Origin: Coniferiporia sulphurascens
Lineage: Eukaryota; Basidiomycota; Agaricomycetes; Hymenochaetales; Hymenochaetaceae
Reading direction: 5' to 3'
Assembly: GCA_002794785.1 (NCBI GenBank)
Contig: NBBA01000003.1
Coordinates: 1,488,001 to 1,552,000, forward strand
DNA length: 64,000 bases
Part shown: piece by piece, positions 36,773 through 51,053 of the stretch
How positions within the stretch are numbered: the first letter of the stretch is position 1
How the letters are laid out: the number at the start of each line of letters is the position of its first letter
The notes under the pieces: generated by a model
Told to the model about the DNA's origin: nothing
Databases searched by the model: none
What the model saw: only the letters and a program-made list of their open reading frames with translations
Made by a program: the position numbers and the translations under genes

Positions 36773-39700
36773 GGCTGTATTAGTGCTTGGGGCGTTGGTT
36801 GTCCCGGGTAATAAGCATGTATGTACTGTATGTACTATCGCACGTCTGAATGGAATACATAGAGGGCGTTTAAATTTCTAAGGTTTTTTGAGTTCTGCAT
36901 GCATGTCCTGTATCTTCTCTTTTTCAGGACTCGTCCGCGCCCAGCCCCCTGTTTGTGGCTTACGAAAGCGCGGGTGTGCTTTCAAAAAATGGTGTTTCTC
37001 CACCCTCACTCTGGAAAAAGAGGGGGAAAACGGAGCTCGGCACTTTGATGCCATGAAGCGAATCCATATAGTGGGTTCAGTAACACGCACAACTTAAAGC
37101 AAGTTAAGTACTGTATGCAGTCAGTTACTTAGACCTAGGAACACCTCCATTCACATCACCGGGACCATCCGGACTCCGAGCACGGAAACACCCTACACTC
37201 TGAGATAGTACAGTACAGTACATACATGCATACGCTTGTGAAATATCACGAAAATAAGGTGTGATTTCTAGAGTTCGAACAAGATTAGCTTCCGCGATCA
37301 TCATTATCAAAAACGTGTCGCTGTGAGAGGTCAGGGCAGCACGGGGGGGAACCATTGCGCATGCGTCCGCTGTCCATGTGATTAAAAATACCACAAAGTA
37401 GTCAGAGCCTTCTGCGTTGTACCGGCCCGGGGGTCGCATAAATGCAATGGTATATGTATACGTCACCTTCCGATCCAGAAATTAGCATTAATATCCAAGG
37501 GCGGAGGAGAGAGCCACGAGCTGTATCTCCATGTCACGCCGCACACGTGGTTGTAGAGCACATGGCTGACTAGGGGGGAGGGGTAAATTTCAAAATACTC
37601 AAAGGTCAACAGAGCCCGGTTCCAGGGACGAGAGACTACGCCGTGGCAAAGCGCCATAAGGGGAGGGGGGACAATGATGAAGACGAAAAAGGGACAGATA
37701 GAAGCGGCGCGTGATAGTGTTCTGTCCAGCAAAATAAAAAAGACGGAATGGACCTGATGCACATCATATCATCCATGGCTGTCTCTATGGATACTAGGAG
37801 ATCAATTGAATTCGTCTGGTGTGTATGCCAGGGCCTGCGATGATATCTTGCCAGAGATTTAGCACACCATGCATGCCGGGAGGGCGTCAATTACATCATG
37901 CACAGGTTGCGGGAAAGCGGAACGAATTTGCAATTTAAGCTAACTTCTTCGGTAACAACCGTAGCGGAGAACTAAGTTAGACACAGTTCCAAGACGCGTC
38001 ATCATCACATCCAAACAACGCGTGTCACTGACAGAGGGAGGAATTTATCAAATCCATATTATTGGACTGCTGCAATCGGTTGTCCGAGCCCAAGGCACTT
38101 CCATGCATTTGGGCGTTTCGTAGGCGATGGAGAGTATTGACACTAGTAGTATAAAACCAGCCACGGGCAACCAGTATGATATATTGCTCACGACCCATTA
38201 ATGGTAGCTAATGATCATTGATTGTTCAAGTTAGCACTGAAGGGCCTTGAGTCCCGATCTCGAGTGTCGACAATATCAATAGATGCCCTTTATGCTTCTG
38301 GATAAATCGGAGGCGTTAATGCCGCAAGTTTAGCGGTAATTTCCTGAGCTCGATTGTTGCAGAGATCGTCGCCCCGCTGCTCGTCGGGCCGCTTTCAGTA
38401 ACTATTCTCAGTGGGTTCTTCAGACCAGTCGCAAACTGTTTAGACGTGCCAAAAATAAACAAGTGACGGGCCAATCTCAGTGCGCGAATGCTTAAGATTG
38501 CGGGAGTTGGGACGGGTAAAATCTCTGGGCGGGAATTGTCGGAAATAAAGATGGAATGCACAAGTTGAGCCAATCCGGTTCTGCGGGTAATTTTAAAGCG
38601 CACTACGCCATTCCGTCCCTTCCGCGAGAAGCATTGACATAAATAAACAAATGGCGATTGCTCGGTGACCAGAAGGGGTGCCGAGACGCTGCGGGATCTT
38701 GTCACCGATTCCGAGCGGTTCCCGTACTGCAACGTTCATGCCAGGCAATGGAGGCCGAAGTGTCCTAACAATTGCTGTCCATAGTCCGTACGTAGAGTAA
38801 TCCCGCTGTTCTTCGCATTGACCCATGCTCGGGTCCAAAACCAGCAGTAGCAGTACCTAGAACACGGCCATAGTGCAGTCAGCCCTAACTTCTAGTACAC
38901 GGTCCATTTTCATCCCTCTATGCCAATCGATGGGGTTGGGGTGGTGGAACTTCTTAGGACCGTGGCCACATCGTGCGCTTCCATTCCTGCACCCCCACTT
39001 CTTCTGCCGAAGCCGGAGCCTTCCTATTCGCGGGCGCATTCAGTCTGGGGGGTAAACCCCAAGCTCCCAAGAAGCCATCAAAAGGCAAGTTATATTTATC
39101 TCCATACCCTCCGGCGTCTTCATGCGCTACTGCGTTCGGTGAGCGAAGGATCTTTTTAGGCCGCGTGCGCTTTTTATCTTTCCCCATTATTGATACGTCG
39201 AGAATTTGAGACTCTCGGGCTGAGGCGGACACCTGACTAGGCTACCGCCTGTACGGACCAGGCGCGCGCTGTGTGCACCATTGATAATCCTTACAAATCC
39301 TTCTCGGCCTTTGGGCACTTCCTAAGCCGAGTAGACCGGGTAAAGAGAGGTGTTCGGCCTCCGAATGACAAAGGAGTCGGGTACCGCACATATAAGACAA
39401 ACAATAAACCTCTAGAGCCTTATGACCGAGCGCAGCCCGGGCGCGCTAATGCTCCACCGCTTCGGTGCTGAAATAATAACGCTAGTGCCGCTATTTTGTG
39501 CCCCCCGCCAGCTCGGGAAACCCGCACTGCAGCCGCAATAAATTTTATCCTCGTCGGCTCCTTAGAAAGAATAAGAATAAGGCGTTCACGAGCTTGTGAA
39601 ACGTCTTCTGTTTTTGATGCCCTAAAGATGTGGCTGGGATGTTATTATTGTGCGTGCACATGGCGGATGAACCTCAGGCGCCGGCCATCCGTAGTAGGCC

Positions 39701-41220
39701 CGGAGTAATCTCAAGCCGGAATGGAGGGCACGATGACAGGGTTTTTTTTGTGGCTGATGTTTTGAGACATGGGGTTGCACTGGATGGAAAGCAGACACTG
39801 GATATGCGAGTTTCGTCCAAAGGCGGCAGAGAGGAGTCAAAATTGGCTTGCCCACGACGCTGGCATGGAAGATGTGTAGAGCAATCGCTGATTCGGGCGC
39901 AGGCGCGGGATAAAAGGTGCGAGTAGTACGGACTATAGGGGGCGCCGTCAGCGCCCTTCCTTACGTCGAATTTGGCTAGCCTTGAGGTTAGGAGGCTTGG
40001 AAGGTGGACTGGGCGGTCTGGGCGGTCTAGGCAATTGTCGCTCGTAAGATCGACATGAGGTGGTTCAACCTTTCCCGCGTGCCGCTCTGTCTCGGAGCGT
40101 ACCTGGTCATCCCCGTTCCTGCTGTGCGAGATAAGGGAGGGAGGCCTCACCAGGGTCTGGGAAGACGCGGTCTCGACCGCGCACGCGACCAGGGTGCAGG
40201 CATAACAATGCGGCTTCTCGTCCCTTCTGAACGAGGTCATCGAAACTAAAACCCACTGACGAGCAAATCCTAAAGCTCCTCGAGCGACGATCCGAAGCCC
40301 GTGGGCGGGCCGCTGCGGCGTTACCTCCACCCCCTTGTCTTGTGTTTTCTCTCCGTTCCGCATATATCACTTGAGGCTGGAGTTTTGGCGGGTCCGTTTG
40401 GCTGTTCCAGCGCAAGCAATAATAGGAGCTATTAAGTTGCTCAGAAGAGTACAACGAGGCTGCGAAGGTTAAGCTATGGGTGTATCAATAATCCGCGCTT
40501 CACGGGGCCAGGCTGCAGCTGTTGCTGCGATTCCTAGTGCGTGACTGAGGAAGCGGAAACTTTCTGAAGTGCGGCTGCCGGCGGCCGGGCCTGTTCAGGG
40601 GCCTCGAGGCGACCATGTCTCGGGGGACATCCGACGATGGACGGACAAAGGTCGCAATGCTAGCATGCAGTTGTGTTTCGGGTACATCAGACACAATAGC
40701 TACGCGCCTAAACGCTGAAGTCTGTTTAGACGCGAGGGGTTACGGGCAAATGAACAGGCAGATATATGTAGCGACGAGGAGAGAGAGTGGCCATGCCGGT
40801 GATCAGGAGAGTTGACGACGGTCTGGATCGGAAAGCGTGCTGATACCGGTTGTCGATAGCGTGGAACGATATTGCCGTTTATGTTCAAGTGGGTGCACAA
40901 GGCGAAGGGGAGCTGTGCCGCTTGCGTTCCGGACCGCTGCATCCTCCACCGGCTGCGGCGGGAGGCGTGCGTTCTGCACGTGGGCGAAGAATCTGCACCA
41001 ACAACTTTGACGATGCGGGGCCAGACGCGGGGGCCAAGCGTAGATCGGACCTAGTGCTGGGATGACCAGGTACATGTACCAGAAAATGCAGCCGGCTGAT
41101 CCGCGGGCTTGGTAGGGACGTGGTGATGGAATTGGGGTTTCTCGGCGGGATCGTGGCGTGCGCCGGATCGCAGGGTACTTTGTGGCCAAGCAGCACTTGT
41201 ACGAGCTGGGGAGGTGCGGG
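36773..41220. other. Long intergenic region, no gene recognised
   Basis: About 4.4 kb of low gene content. Frames include 38954-39232 (minus, small and basic, begins MGKDKKRTRPKKI from its inner ATG) and 39674-40363 (minus, 229 codons). Both lack domains, conserved motifs or splice partners, and other frames overlap them. No repeat family is obvious, so this may be decayed or regulatory DNA. Confidence 0.4.
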
Positions 41221-41245
41221 GAAAAGAAAAGAAAAGAAAAGAAAA
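41221..41245 (+). repeat. (GAAAA)5 microsatellite
   Basis: Five tandem GAAAA units. A second purine-rich tract with GAAAG/AAAAG units follows at about 41336-41415. Both lie within 500 bp upstream of the next gene, whose leader is strongly C/T-rich. Confidence 0.8.
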
Positions 41246-41704
41246 CGTGCGGGCAGATGGAGGCCGAGCGGGAGTTTATCAAGGTTAGGCTTGACAGAAC
41301 ACGTCAGGCGGAAGCCGGAGCAGAATTAGGAGTGGAAAGGAAAAGTCTACAGGAATAAAAAGAAAAGCGCAAAAAGGGAATAGAAAGAAAAGAAAGAAAG
41401 GGAAAAAAGAATACAAGCGTATCCTATTCTGAAACTGCTTACGGCAGCAGCCCATATTCTGCATTGCTATATGCGGTCCATTTGTCCTGGCGACCTATAG
41501 CTCTCCCTTGTTCAATGCCCGTGCGCGTCCTTCTCCTGCTTCCGCCTCTCTGACCTCCCCTCGTCCCCCTCTCGTCCCCCTCTCCCCGCTTTCCTCGACG
41601 CACCCGACAAAGCCCCCTTCCAGTCCACGACCACGACCCCCGTCTGCGCCAGCCATTGCCTCCGTCGTCGTCCCCGCCGTCACCTTGTCGCCGTCGACAC
41701 ACTA

Positions 41705-44700
41705 ATGCTTGCAAGCAAACGTGACAGACGCCTGGTGATGGACTTGGACTCTGCTTCCATCTCGCCGATACACACACGCAAATCTTCGTTCTCGCTCGTC
41801 GACGGCGCCTTGCCCTCCTCCACCCACCGCCGCAGGTCGAGCGCGTCCCAGATCATTCCTATCGTATCCCAGGGCCTCTTCGTTGCGACCGCTAACGGCC
41901 TCAAACGCTCTCCTCTCGCACCTCTCGATCCCCAGTTCTCCTCAATCCTCTACGCAGACTTCGAGATGGCGCATGATGATGCGTATCAGTCTGTAAGGAA
42001 GTCTTCGTATGTTTACCTATTTTTAATCCGTGGTGGAATTCCAGTTGCTGAATCAAGTCCAGCATAACGTTGACAAACGCCACTCGGCCGACGCCTTATT
42101 CCCAGCGAAACCTTCATCGTCGCCCTCCCCCACCCCAGCAGCGGCGCACCTCTCTCCCGGCTCTCCACCCGTCCCACGACCCACCGCCTCCGCTACCGCA
42201 TCCAATCTCGCCCTTCGAGTTGGCGGTGCCGCGCGACGAAGATGCAGATATTTATAGCAGACTCAGCACATTCACGTTCGGCGATGCCCAGGCGCCTAAA
42301 CTGCAGCCGTCGGTGCCCTCGTCGTCCTCACGGGTGGCGGTGGTTTTAGACGGTGGGGAGAGCGTATCCCCGTTACATCGCGCTGACAGTTTCGACAAGA
42401 CGCCACGGCCATCTGTCGCACATGCTCACGCGCACGCGCATGCTCAGACTTACTTGCAACCTAGTGTTCCATCCACGAACGGTTGGTCTAGCCCGTCGGA
42501 GGACGAGGAGGAGCGACGGCGCACGAATACGCGCTCAAAAATGCGTGCGATCGACGATGGTATGCGACGCCCCTCACTACCGACCAACGATGTCCGACAG
42601 TATGGCTCAAGTTCCGGCCTGACTGCGACGGAAAAAGGGAAGGGGAAGGCCGGTGCTGAAGGTGAGAACACTCATCAAATGGCACAGCTCTCTTCGCCGT
42701 CGTTACAGACTGAGGGCGAGGGCGACCTGGAGCTGGACACAGATGTGGACCTGATGTCTGTTGATGACACTGATGGGCGAAGAAAAGCTAAGAACGTTGA
42801 AATGAGCGATCGTTCGAGTACGCATGGAGATGTTCGAATGAACAGCGATACTGGTTCTATGCATGGGGGGAGCGAGGAAAGAAATCGAAATCACGACTGT
42901 GAACAAAAAGACAAGAACGAAAACGACATGGATGAAGGCGGTGATGACGATGACGACGGCATCCGCGCCAATCGCAAGGACTCGGCCCGCACGTGGACCG
43001 AGCGTACAGGGCGGCGTGGCTCGCTACCCATGGATATACCGTACCCGAACAACTCTCATTCCTCACGCGCGTCCCACTCGTACCGCGATGATGGTTACAG
43101 CGCAGAGTTTGACGCGCGTGCGATCGCCCATGCGCAGCTACGGCGGCCGTCGCGCTCGGTCGACGATGACCTGCATCGCGCTGCTCTACATCTCCAGCGC
43201 AAGGCGTCGCGCGTGTCGGTCGCTGCCATTGGAGCGTACGAGGCTGGTTCTGGTGTGACTCCATCGAGTGAACCAGATATGCGAGGGCTCGCAATGGCAC
43301 AGGCGATCGCCCAAGCGCACCTGGATGCCCAGGCAGAAAACAACTTCGACGGCGCGAATGTGGCTGGCGCGAGCGACTCGCCGTACCAGGGCCTAGACCT
43401 AGACTACATTCTGTCGGTGTCTGGATCCATGAGCGGCGGCCTCGCAGGGCCGAGACCGCCTGAAGCGGGCAAGCGCGGGAGCGATACGTGGAGTGGACGG
43501 ATGAGCGTCGGGAGCAGTGTTGCTGCGCGTGAGGGTCGAGCACGCGATCCGAGTTGGGCGGAGGGATGGAATGTAAATTATGGAGTCGGGCGGCGACAGA
43601 GTACTGCAACTGTTAATGATGACACTTTCTTAAGGTGCGTTTTTCTGGAGTTGCTCTCATATTCTCCCCTTAAGGAGTTCGTTAATCTCACACGCTTGGC
43701 CTCTAGATTTGTTAAGAAACATGATTTTTCTTATGACGAACGAAAACGCGAATGGACATTTGCGCGAGAGCGCCCAGAGGGAGATGTGGCTGTGATGAAA
43801 CCAGGTCAGGAGATTTGGAGATGTCTTTGGGTCGGACGATATAGAGTTGATAGGGTGCAAGGCAAAAATAGTAAGTTGTGTTCTTTTTCTCCGGTTCTGG
43901 ATGAGCATTTTAAGCTTTTTTTCATAGCCGATCCGACGAAGCCTCCTCAATTGCGTCTTAATATCAGGCATCTAAGCGATCCATATTCAAAGGCGAACAC
44001 ACGCGGCGGGCCGTTGACGTTTATCCATAAACACTCGCGTGCACAGGCGTTTTCGATCTTCCGTGGGCACACCCTTCCGCAGCGCCACCTCAAGACAAAT
44101 TCGAGCATACTCCTCGCACCCAAGAAGGTCCAGGAACAATTTACGACCACCCGTACGACGAGCAAGTTGAGCACCCACGGGCTGCTGCTTGATGACAAGA
44201 ACACGAACGCTGCAGGGACCGGCAGATCCGGCCAAACTGCATCGGGCTCCGGTACGAATTCAGCCACGACATCGACAACTTCTGTATCAGGCTCGTCCCG
44301 GGCAACGCAGAGCAGTTCTACGGCGACTTCGAAGGGCTCCAGTACAGAGTACTCGCAGCAGCCCTCGTCAGGCTCGGGTAAGCTGAAGCTGAAGATCGAC
44401 AAATCTGCGGAGGCCGTTGACCGCAAGGGTAAAGGCACCATGCGCTCACCTGTCAACAATACGCCGAGTTCGAGTCAGACGAGCGTTGGCGAGTTCTCGC
44501 CGCCGTCGACGGATAGAGGAGTAAGTGATACGGACGTTTCCCGGTTGCGCACGGAACGCTCGGCACTGTTTAACAATCTTCGTCGGCCAATTGAGGTAGA
44601 CAGTCGCTCCTCAATTGCGGAAACGGCCTCTTTGGTGTCAGAGGGGTCGCAGCAGTTCAGCTCAGCAGTATCCGCGTGGGATCAGTCGTCCATTGCCTCG

Positions 44701-45813
44701 TCGCAGCAGCGTCCTGTTCGCCGTCCGCAAGAGCTGCGGCAGCAACTCGTACGTATGCCCGCTCCTGCGCGTGGCTCGGTTGGGTCTTTGGAGGAGCAGC
44801 CCGCGATCCGTACGTCACATGCGGAAGCATTTGCAACGCTCGACCCGCCATTTATCGAGTATCTGCGCATGCATTCGGTGCACTACGATGGCTCTACCGA
44901 CCAGGATCCTTCACCGTCACGATTTAAGGGTCTACGCAAGCTTTTTCACACCCAACCCGTGCGCAATTCGCCGAAAAGCAGCCCACTCTCTTCAAGCAGT
45001 AGTGTTGCTACGTTGGAGGGTCACTACACACCGCCGTGGCTGACAATGGCTGCTCGCTCAAAACAGGAGGAGCAGGAGCGTGTGATCAAGAACCTTAACG
45101 ACTCTTTCCGCGACGTGGGACTGCTGCCTTCTTTCAAGCCCAGTCGCTCACGTGCGAACAAGAAGGGCAAGCGTTCGAATGAGAACATCTTCGATCAAAT
45201 ACCCGACGAATCGTTGTACATGCTCCTACCCATGTGGCCTGGCGAGACTGACCCGGTGTCTGCGGAACTTTCTGATGAGCCCATGAAATTAGACATCCCG
45301 CTCCCCGACCGCCAATTTCTGCTCGTGTACTACGTAGCGAACGAACTGAGCAAGGAGAGGTCAGACGACAAGAAGCGCTCGCGGGGCTCGCAGACCTCCT
45401 CGTCCACGTCGCACCACACAGACGCAACGTCCTCGCGCGAGAACAAGAATACCGTCTCGCTCAACTCGTTCAACGTGCTTGCGCGGCTCGTATCGTACAA
45501 GGACGTGAACGGGTCCGGCATTCGCGTGCCGACGGACGGGCTTTCTGTGACAGGCCCGATATCCGATGCCATTCGCGAGATTCCGCAGATCCGTTTCCAG
45601 GTGGACGACCTCGCGCTTATGATTGCGTTCTGCGCGAACCGCGAGCGTGGTGTCGAGGTCGTCCCGGAAGGCGCCGAGAAGCTCGGCTTGTGCCTTCCGC
45701 GCACGTCGCCCGACCCGGACTCCGATGCACCGCTCAGCTCTCTCGGCCGCGCGGCGGTCGAGATGGCGTGGCTCGGCGCATTGGCCGTCATGGGCTTTGG
45801 CAGCGTAGCATGA
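41705..45813 (+). CDS. Large Ser-rich protein with conserved-looking central and C-terminal blocks, uncharacterised
   Basis: Exons 41705-42006, 42063-43634, 43707-43870 and 43928-45813 give 1,307 residues. Two introns (72 and 57 nt) are multiples of three without stops. They are recognised by GT-AG ends and because removal gives TFLRFVKKHDFSYDE and QGKNTDPTKPPQ. The N-terminal half is disordered, with an Asp/Glu-rich patch (MDEGGDDDDDG) and a His-Ala repeat (AHAHAHAHA). The central part (REWTFARERPEGDVAVM, IWRCLWVGRYRVDRV) and C-terminal 450 residues (LDPPFIEYLRMHSVHYDG, LYMLLPMWPGETD, RQFLLVYYVANEL) look folded and conserved in style. I do not recognise the family. The start joins through a 56-nt first intron. 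Confidence 0.7.
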
Positions 45814-47014
45814 TCGTCTCGGAGTATCATCCTCTTCATCTTCTTCTCGTTTCTCGTTGTACATGTTTTACTCTGGTTTATTTTTTTCGATTTTTTTTTC
45901 TTTTACATTTTCTTTTACGTTTTCTCTTTCTTACGTGGAACACATCCTCCGGTTTTATTTCTGTCAACTGTTTTATACCATACTCCCGTTGCCCGTTGCC
46001 CGTTGCCTACCTCAGTTCGCCCCCTCATATTTTTTTCCTTCTCCAACTTGTGTCTTTAGTCATTCCAACCGAACACGCCCCCATCCCTCCTCACCAATGT
46101 TTCTTTCATTTTCCATCCAAATTGAAGCCCTAGATTCTGTATGCATAATTGATGTCCCTTCAATGCTAATGCGCGAACGATTTACGATCTGTTGCAGGGT
46201 TCCAGTGTCTGTATGTTTCCGTCGGCCACAAATCAAACCTTTTTTTTCTTTTCTTTTTGATAAAACACTATAAATGGACGTTTGCGATCCCCGAGCGTTT
46301 GTTAGATGCTTCAATGTCGGACGGAAAGAAAAGTTGCACGCTTGTTCAAAGCAGGAAGAGCGAAGTGTAGCGTGCACATCACACATCACGGGGATTGGTT
46401 CGTGGTGAAACCCGTCGTTGAACCCTTCAGGGGAGTCAACAAGGGGATGCATATGAGTGTACAAGAATTCTATAAGGGAACTAGTACTAATTCTGGACCC
46501 GAGCCCGGTGTTATAAACGCAAAAATACAATATCTGGAATTCCTGGGTTTGGTAACCTCGACTGTGCGACTGTATTTGGAGTTCTGCTTTCACGCTACGT
46601 GAAGCTTTATAGTTTCGGCCCTGCATGTATACTCTTGGTCAAAAAAAAAAATAGACCACGACGAAATATTAATCCTGATCAACTAGGATAGATGCGATAG
46701 TACGTCACGAGATTTTTTACAGTACTCTAAAGCTCGGACGGTGCTATACTGTGATGTGACGCAGATATGCTTACGTGGATGACTAAGTCCCCGGTCTACG
46801 GACGATGCCGTAACACACTCGCGTCGATCTTTATTGTAATGAACTTTATCACCAGAGACAATGCCGCCCCTCCACGCAACACCTGCCGTCCGCATAGTCG
46901 TAAAGATTGATAATGCTAGAGCTCCGACATCGGGGTGGGGTTGGGAGTGGGAGTGGGGAGGAACAACTGCCAGAGTCATTGTCGGCAGGTCAAATCGACC
47001 ACCCCCGTCTACAG
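45814..47014. other. Intergenic, no gene recognised
   Basis: About 1.2 kb. A T/C-rich stretch follows the previous stop (45840-46060), consistent with a 3' UTR; nothing else is supported. Confidence 0.5.
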
Positions 47015-47022
47015 TATATAAA
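47015..47022 (+). promoter_or_regulatory. TATA box of the aldo/keto reductase gene
   Basis: TATATAAA lies 68-75 bp upstream of ATG 47090, followed by a C/A-rich leader. Confidence 0.6.
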
Positions 47023-47089
47023 CGGCATGCATCCAGCAGGTAGTACTTCGCTCTCCCACATCACAACTTCAAACACATAACCAAACGGC

Positions 47090-48699
47090 ATGACGAATAC
47101 GACTACGCTACTCCCGGGCTCGACAAAGGTCGATATCGGAAAGGTCGGTCACGGCCTGATGATGATGACGTGCGTTCTGCAGTACTCTTCCATGTGTACT
47201 GGTGCACTGACGTCCATCGTCTACGTAGAGGGAGGCCCATCCCGGTTTCCGATGAGCAGGCTTTTGAATCCATCAAGGCCTCTCTCGACTCTGTGCCTGC
47301 AGGCTCTAAAATGACAATAAACAGCGGTATGTGCTCAACAAACGATAATCAGATTTTTCGATTACTGAGACTTCGGCTTGTGCCAATTTCATGAAGGCGA
47401 ATTCTACGGTGTTAATCCACCAGAAGCCAACCTCGAGTTGATCTCCCGGTTCTTCGAAAAGTACCCTGAATACACAGACAAGGCGTTTCTTTCTGTCAAG
47501 GTAGCCACCTTTTGAACAATTATCTCATGAACTCCACTAATTTTTACTGGGTAGGGCGCATTTAACCTGAAAAATTTCAAACCCGACGTCTCGTGAGTCT
47601 TTTCAATTCGTACTTCCCTAGGTCAGCACTTAAAGATCCACGTTGACTTCAGTGCGGAGGGCTTGAGGCGCAGCGTTGACAACATTTTGGCTAAGCTCCG
47701 TGGAAAGAAAAGGCTCGACCTCTACGAGTGTGCGCGTGTTGACCGTAGCGTCCCTATCGAAGAAACCATCACGATCCTATCTGGTTTTGTGGCGGAGGGA
47801 AAGTTCGACTACATCGGGATGTCAGAGTGTAAGGCAGAGACGCTGAGGCGTGCTCATGCCGTAGGTCGTGCGCCTGTCGGGTATTTGAACACAACTGACT
47901 CGGTTTAGGTCCACCCCATTGCTGGTGTTGAGATTGAGGTCAGCCCGTGGTCCTACGAAGAAGAGGCGAAAGAAGGTTTGATATTTCTTTAAATTCGTTT
48001 CTCTGTTAAACCCATGCAGGCATCGGCTCATTGACTCCCTTCCAGTGATTGCGACGACAAAGGAACTCGGCGTCATAGTCTTCGCCTATTCGTGAGGGCT
48101 CTCTTTTCACTTAACAACGGTCTATTCCTGACAAATTACGACTACAGCCCCCTAGGACGAGGTTTCCTTGCAGGAAAATTCAAAAATCCAAGCGAGCTAG
48201 AAGGTGAGTCGAATGCCTTCAGCTTGACCGTTCCTAATATCCGTATCTCCCCAGATGGAGACATGAGGAAAAGGATGCAGCGCTTCGGAGAGGAGGTAAG
48301 GCATCCGGTACCTGAAAATAGCGCTGTTCGTTGACGTCGTCTATTGAATTTAGTTTTTGAAGTCTAACACGGCGATTGCCGACGGTCTGAGTGCCATCGC
48401 CAAATAGAAAGGGGTCACCCCCGCTCAACTTTGCATTGCGTGGGTGAGCTCGCTGGGAGAACATGTCGTTCCAATCCCTGGCTCTTCGTACGTGTTTCCA
48501 TCTAATTTCGCGACGAAAAAGAACGAGAAACTAATGAGCCTCTAGGAGCAAGGAGAGGACACTCGAAAACATCGCCGGGGGTGAAATCGAATTGTCAGCC
48601 GAGGAGATAGCAGCGATCAACAAGGTCCTGGAGGAAAACCCAGTTCAAGGAGGAAGGTACTTTGCTGGGACGAACGAGCAGAACTTTTTGTGGGGTTAA
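47090..48699 (+). pseudogene. Aldo/keto reductase (pyridoxal-reductase-like) with premature stop
   Basis: Eleven exons: 47090-47169, 47229-47326, 47397-47500, 47555-47592, 47653-47860, 47909-47975, 48046-48091, 48148-48203, 48255-48295, 48354-48487 and 48546-48699. They join in one frame of 342 codons, with codon 264 a TAG at 48405-48407. The AKR pattern is clear: ASLDSVPAGSKMTINSGEFYG (catalytic Tyr in EFYG, split here by an intron), LRRSVDNILAKLRGKKRLDL, VPIEETITILSGFV, VEIEVSPWSYE, SPLGRGFLAGKF and KGVTPAQLCIAWVSSLG. The stop sits between AIAK and KGVTPAQ where a lysine is usual, so AAG-to-TAG is the simplest change. All other codons and splice sites look intact, which points to a recent loss, an allele or a base error. 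A splice to the AG at 48406-48407 would bypass the stop but remove a barrel helix. Confidence 0.8.
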
Positions 48700-49547
48700 G
48701 TAAGCGAGTTCAAGTTACGACGAAATTATTTGATACATTGTCAACCGGTACGGCTCAGTACGCAGCGGGTGTAGTCCTTATCGTCTTCCTTGTACAATTA
48801 TGTAACCGAAATTAAGATATTGTGCCTAAAACCGACTGTTTTTGCTGACGGCGTAGGTTCCATATGGTTTCATTTGCAGACTGTAGAGGAATGTACGTGT
48901 GTGCATGTGTGGTAAGACGCGGTTATGCAATAATAACGTTAGAACATTCTGCAGTGTTTTAGAGCCTATTGGCAGATTAAGCTCGCAGATCATCTCTCCG
49001 CTACCCTATTGCACAACTCTGAACTCGACTTTAAGAATTCGTAACTTTCGTAACTAGAATTTTGAAGAAAAAAAAACCCCAAAGCAATGGCTCCACCCAC
49101 TCATCCACCCGACGGAGCGGAGCCTCGAAACCCTGAATGTAATACACACGCACACACACACACATGCACACACACACATCGTCACCACTAATATAATACC
49201 TATTTCCATTTGACTCCGGACCAGACTAGTACCTACATACATATGTGCGCAAGATTTACACGAGGGACTCGTTCGAATCCCCCGTATAAGTTATGAACTG
49301 ATACATTTCACCCTTATGATTTCCTTGAAAGTGACACCCGATTTGGTACCCCAAAATTCCCAAGAAATACCCAAAGCCCAAAGAAATATCCCAAAACAAA
49401 CAAAACAAACCACCAATGCCCAAAAATGACCCAAAAGCCCAACGGAAGGAAATGAAAAGTTGACAAACGTGGATTTCCTCCTAGCCCCGATTAACCGAAG
49501 ATTGCCAGAACATCCGTATACAAGACGGTACCATACATACCATTAAC
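48700..49547. other. Intergenic between convergent genes
   Basis: About 0.85 kb. It contains a CA microsatellite and a C/A-rich low-complexity stretch of CCCAAA-type words at about 49350-49440. No gene is supported. Confidence 0.5.
49144..49178. repeat. CA microsatellite
   Basis: Mostly tandem CA dinucleotides with two interruptions. Confidence 0.8.

Positions 49548-51053
<1,506 letters not shown>

Noticed and set aside
39674..40363. 229-codon ORF on the minus strand
   Set aside because: Composition is erratic, with no motif or hydrophobic pattern; such length can occur by chance in GC-rich DNA.
41221..41415. GAAAA/GAAAG-rich tract considered as a CRISPR-like or satellite array
   Set aside because: Only short simple-sequence repeats with no spacers; an ordinary microsatellite in a fungal promoter region.
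42857..43609. 250-codon ORF antisense to the large disordered protein
   Set aside because: Shadow of a low-complexity coding region with no features of its own.
49262..49285. Possible tRNA B-box (CGTTCGAATCC)
   Set aside because: The required stem pairs are missing and no A-box or acceptor stem is seen at a suitable distance.
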